Shown piece after piece: positions 15,734-20,473 of a stretch of 20,473 nt of DNA. Origin of the DNA: a virus; IMG/VR virus record IMGVR_UViG_3300042350_000758, positions 1 to 20,473 of that record, one strand, 5' to 3'. Under the pieces are notes generated by a model. That model had not been told where the DNA came from. It ran no database searches and saw only the letters and a list, made by a program, of their open reading frames with translations. Every line of letters starts with the position of its first letter. The first letter of the stretch is position 1. The position numbers and the translations under genes were made by a program.

Positions 15734-16591
15734 TCACGCCGCAACCTGTATCCAGTTCGGATTTTGTGTGTCATCAACAGGAGTCCAAGGACCGGTCGGG
15801 ACCGGAACAATATTACCCCAAACAAGCACTTGGGCTACAACGCCCGTGCCAACAACCCCTGTGGGGAACACAACCGCCCCCGCAGACGTAGTAACCGTAC
15901 CGACCGCGCCCTGTGCAGATACTCCTGTGACCGGAACACTAGCTCCTGCCGCTGCCGTAGCTGTACCAAGCTGGCCTGTACCTTCAACGCCCGTAACGGC
16001 AAGAACCTGATCCGTCTTGACGAATACTGTTCCGATTTGTGGGAGAGCAACGACTTGAGTTGGGTAAATTATTGCGGTACCAATTACCGCTACGTCGCCA
16101 ATCTCACCCGTACCTGCAACGCCTGTAACCGGGACATCGACAACGACGGCAACAGATATCGTGCCGAGTTCAGCAGTGGCCTCAAGACCGGTAACAGCCA
16201 AGACCTGATCGGTAGTAACAAATACGTTACCAAGTTCCGCAGTTGCCCCAAGTCCCGTGACCGGGACAATCGCTTGGGCTGCTACAGCAACATCGCCAAT
16301 TTCGCCGGTGGCCTCAACCCCGTCTTCAAATACGTTGGCATTTGCGGCAACAGTGACATCACCAACAAAGCCAGTAGCTTCAACCCCCGTAACTATCTGA
16401 ACAATAGTGATGAAGATCTCAACACTACCAAGCTCAGCGGTAGCAGCGACTCCATTTGGGAATACGTCTGCTTGGGCTACAACTAGAACATCACCAAGTT
16501 GCCCAGTAGCACTTACCCCAGTTACAGTTACAAGAACGTCACCGTCCGTAGCAGCAAACGGCGCTTCAGAAAATGGGGTAAAACTGAGCAC
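15734..16591 (-). CDS. repeat-built virion protein, probable fibre or spike component
   Basis: The protein is 285 residues with a GTG start, 3 bases after the stop of the S74 fibre gene. Nearly the whole length consists of about eleven copies of a degenerate 20-22 residue unit, GVEATGELGDVxVxA; clear copies begin GVSATGQLG, GVEATGEIG, GLEATAELG and GVEGTGQLG. Regular Gly/Val spacing suggests a beta-solenoid or stacked beta-turn rod. The C-terminus VPTGPWTPVDDTQNPNW resembles a tail seen in marine phage structural proteins (TQxPNW). There are no cysteines and no charged clusters, which fits an extended virion protein. It lies between two fibre genes and is probably part of the same adhesion apparatus. 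The exact role is not known. Confidence 0.75.
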   Translation of the reverse strand: MLSFTPFSEAPFAATDGDVLVTVTGVSATGQLGDVLVVAQADVFPNGVAATAELGSVEIFITIVQIVTGVEATGFVGDVTVAANANVFEDGVEATGEIGDVAVAAQAIVPVTGLGATAELGNVFVTTDQVLAVTGLEATAELGTISVAVVVDVPVTGVAGTGEIGDVAVIGTAIIYPTQVVALPQIGTVFVKTDQVLAVTGVEGTGQLGTATAAAGASVPVTGVSAQGAVGTVTTSAGAVVFPTGVVGTGVVAQVLVWGNIVPVPTGPWTPVDDTQNPNWIQVAA

Positions 16592-16594
16592 GGC

Positions 16595-19399
<2,805 letters not shown>

Positions 19400-19403
19400 G
19401 TAA

Positions 19404-19409
19404 CCCTCC
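19404..19409 (-). promoter_or_regulatory. strong ribosome-binding site of the S74 fibre gene
   Basis: GGAGGG on the minus strand, 4 bases before the ATG at 19399, in the 12-base gap after the preceding stop. It is the best Shine-Dalgarno match among the fibre genes and supports this start. Confidence 0.7.
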
Positions 19410-19411
19410 GA

Positions 19412-19867
19412 TTAAGCGATACGCAGGATAGCAGTCGAGGCAGCAGCAGGCGGGAACTGGATGGTGAAGTTACCAGCCGTCGAGGTCTTGTCACCGCCAA
19501 ACGCCAGCACCGCCACAGCCTTGTTTCCCTGCGTCTCGTTGTAGATCAAAGCACCATTGGCCGTGATCGTCGCGCTCGGGAAGGTCAGGTCATCGAAGTC
19601 GATGTAGGCCGTCGTGCTGCTCGAAGTCGGTACTTGCGAGATCGTCAGCGTCAGCCCACCCGCCGTGTAGTTAGTACCAGACGAGGAAACTTCGTCAGCC
19701 GAAGTGTATGCCGTAGTAGCAGCACTCAACGTAGCCGACGAGGTGTACAGGGCCAGCTTGAACACATCCGCAGCCGTCGAAGCACGGATGACGCCGGTAC
19801 CAAAATTATGAATGCCGTCAAGGATCTCAACCTTGAACGACGTTGCCATTGCTTGAGTAATAGCCAT
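19412..19867 (-). CDS. beta-rich virion structural protein
   Basis: The protein is 151 residues, rich in Ser, Thr and Ala, and has alternating beta-strand character throughout. Landmarks are FKVEILDGIHNFG near the N-terminus, FKLALYTSS at about residue 36, YTAGGLTLTISQVPTSS mid-protein, GALIYNETQGNKAVAVLAFG, and a closing NFTIQFPPAAASTAILRIA. I recognise this combination from structural proteins of many tailed phages usually left as hypothetical; it could be a decoration, neck or fibre-base protein. A GGAG ribosome-binding sequence lies just upstream inside the preceding gene, and the start is coupled by TAATG. It sits directly ahead of the large S74 fibre gene. No transmembrane or catalytic feature is visible. 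Confidence 0.7.
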   Translation of the reverse strand: MAITQAMATSFKVEILDGIHNFGTGVIRASTAADVFKLALYTSSATLSAATTAYTSADEVSSSGTNYTAGGLTLTISQVPTSSSTTAYIDFDDLTFPSATITANGALIYNETQGNKAVAVLAFGGDKTSTAGNFTIQFPPAAASTAILRIA

Positions 19868-20115
19868 TAGAGGTCTCCAATTAAGTGTGCGATTTCCGCA
19901 TATCCTTGTTGATCTAGTTTCTTACATATCATCTTGCGCTCGGCCACTTGAGCCTCGCTGAGATACTTCACCAGCCAATAATGCAGTGCTTCCTTTGAGT
20001 CGGCACTGAGTATGCGGTTAGCCGCACGTTCTGCAATTTCTTCTACAGTGTGCTCACGGTTATCCGTGGTCTGTACAAACACACTGCCAATCTCTGACCC
20101 AGCTACGAAGCTCAT
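19867..20115 (-). CDS. small conserved phage protein of unknown function
   Basis: This is an 82-residue soluble protein with no signal peptide or membrane segment. The N-terminal part reads GSVFVQTTDNREHTVEEIAERAANRI, a pattern seen in small proteins next to structural genes in many aquatic phages. The C-terminal half is charged and helical, with two cysteine/lysine-containing segments and a final HLIGDL. It starts inside the stop of the adaptor-like gene (ATGA overlap) and its own stop shares one base with the next start (TAATG), so it is translationally coupled on both sides. No enzymatic motif is visible. Its conserved position suggests a role in virion assembly, but that is a guess. Confidence 0.7.
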   Translation of the reverse strand: MSFVAGSEIGSVFVQTTDNREHTVEEIAERAANRILSADSKEALHYWLVKYLSEAQVAERKMICKKLDQQGYAEIAHLIGDL

Positions 20116-20473
20116 GTCACAGGAATCCTAACTTGTCCAGACCGGTACGCATCCTGACGATCCAAGCCGTCACCGAGGCGCTTCAACTGGCCGAGGGCTT
20201 CTTGGTACTTCTGCTCGTAGTAGGTCATCATGTCCTGCTCACCCTTCAAGTAGGTGTACGCCTCGCGCAACGACCCGTAGAGCAAAACAGAATCAAAGTT
20301 ATTACCGAGCCAAGAAGTCCCCGCCGTCACGATGGATACCGGGTAATAATAGTAGTGCAGTTCCGCAGTATAGTTTGCGTTTGGGGTCGGCCCCAGCAAC
20401 ATCGTCGTAGCGTCGAAGATAGCGTAGTACTTAGGCTTACCTGAAGTCGCCGGGAACGGGTACGAGGCTCGGA
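20112..20473 (-). CDS. head-tail adaptor-like phage protein (5' end outside window)
   Basis: This reading frame is open to the right edge of the window, so the start lies outside it; 119 residues are visible. An internal ATG at 20402 is not the true start, because the upstream codons continue a sensible protein containing KPKYYAIFDA before it. The visible part has an aromatic-rich stretch (ELHYYYYPVSI), then SWLGNNFDSVLLYGSLREAY, then an acidic helical region ending in YRSGQVRIPVT. I recognise this pattern from adaptor or connector proteins of podovirus-like marine phages, which join the portal to the tail; that role is inferred from resemblance. It overlaps the next gene by 4 bases (ATGA), and its position ahead of the fibre genes fits a neck protein. 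Coding status is very secure; the function is moderately so. Confidence 0.75.
   Translation of the reverse strand, partial: RASYPFPATSGKPKYYAIFDATTMLLGPTPNANYTAELHYYYYPVSIVTAGTSWLGNNFDSVLLYGSLREAYTYLKGEQDMMTYYEQKYQEALGQLKRLGDGLDRQDAYRSGQVRIPVT

Noticed and set aside
15339-16486. Long plus-strand open frames (15339-16010 and 15764-16486)
   Set aside because: Repetitive shadows of the fibre genes. The periodic minus-strand repeats keep stop codons out of the opposite frames; no ribosome-binding site or domain is seen.

Overview
The window is a stretch of tailed double-stranded DNA phage genome (or a prophage) from the late, virion-and-lysis half of the map. All 19 recognisable genes lie on the minus strand, so transcription runs from base 20473 towards base 1. 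Genes are packed with gaps of at most about 50 bases or overlaps of 1 to 4 bases (TAATG, ATGA, GTGA), as in one long late operon. No host gene, tRNA, integrase, repressor, replication gene or packaging gene is visible, so the host and lifestyle cannot be read directly. The protein set (adaptor-like protein, several fibres, nozzle-like protein, then very long low-complexity virion proteins instead of sheath and classical tape-measure genes) best fits a podovirus of the kind common in aquatic metagenomes. That last point is inference from remembered family resemblance.

Layout in transcription order. (1) 20473-19412: end of a head-tail adaptor-like protein, a small conserved phage protein and a beta-rich virion protein. 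(2) 19399-11785: the host-recognition block. It holds three repeat-rich fibre-type proteins (934 aa with a C-terminal Peptidase_S74 chaperone, 285 aa and 391 aa), then two glycine-rich adhesin-like proteins, each followed by a small fibre-assembly-like gene. (3) 11785-11228: a 185-residue PAPS-dependent sulfotransferase-like enzyme, in an AT-richer patch. (4) 11225-10255: the lysis cassette, a three-membrane-segment holin and a GH24 endolysin with an intact E-8x-C-5x-T triad. (5) 10255-7335: a 768-aa nozzle/tail-hub-like protein and a 204-aa jelly-roll-like protein. (6) 7300-1: four long low-complexity proteins, probably internal virion or DNA-ejection proteins. The first carries uninterrupted runs of 28 and 27 prolines and about a dozen cysteine-bounded DGS repeats. 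The last runs off the left edge and covers bases 1-1599.

The genes appear to build the neck, tail and ejection apparatus, equip the particle with several exchangeable receptor-binding proteins, and lyse the cell. The least ordinary items are the sulfotransferase inside the late operon, the proline-rod/cysteine-repeat virion protein, and the two paired glycine-rich-fibre/assembly units.
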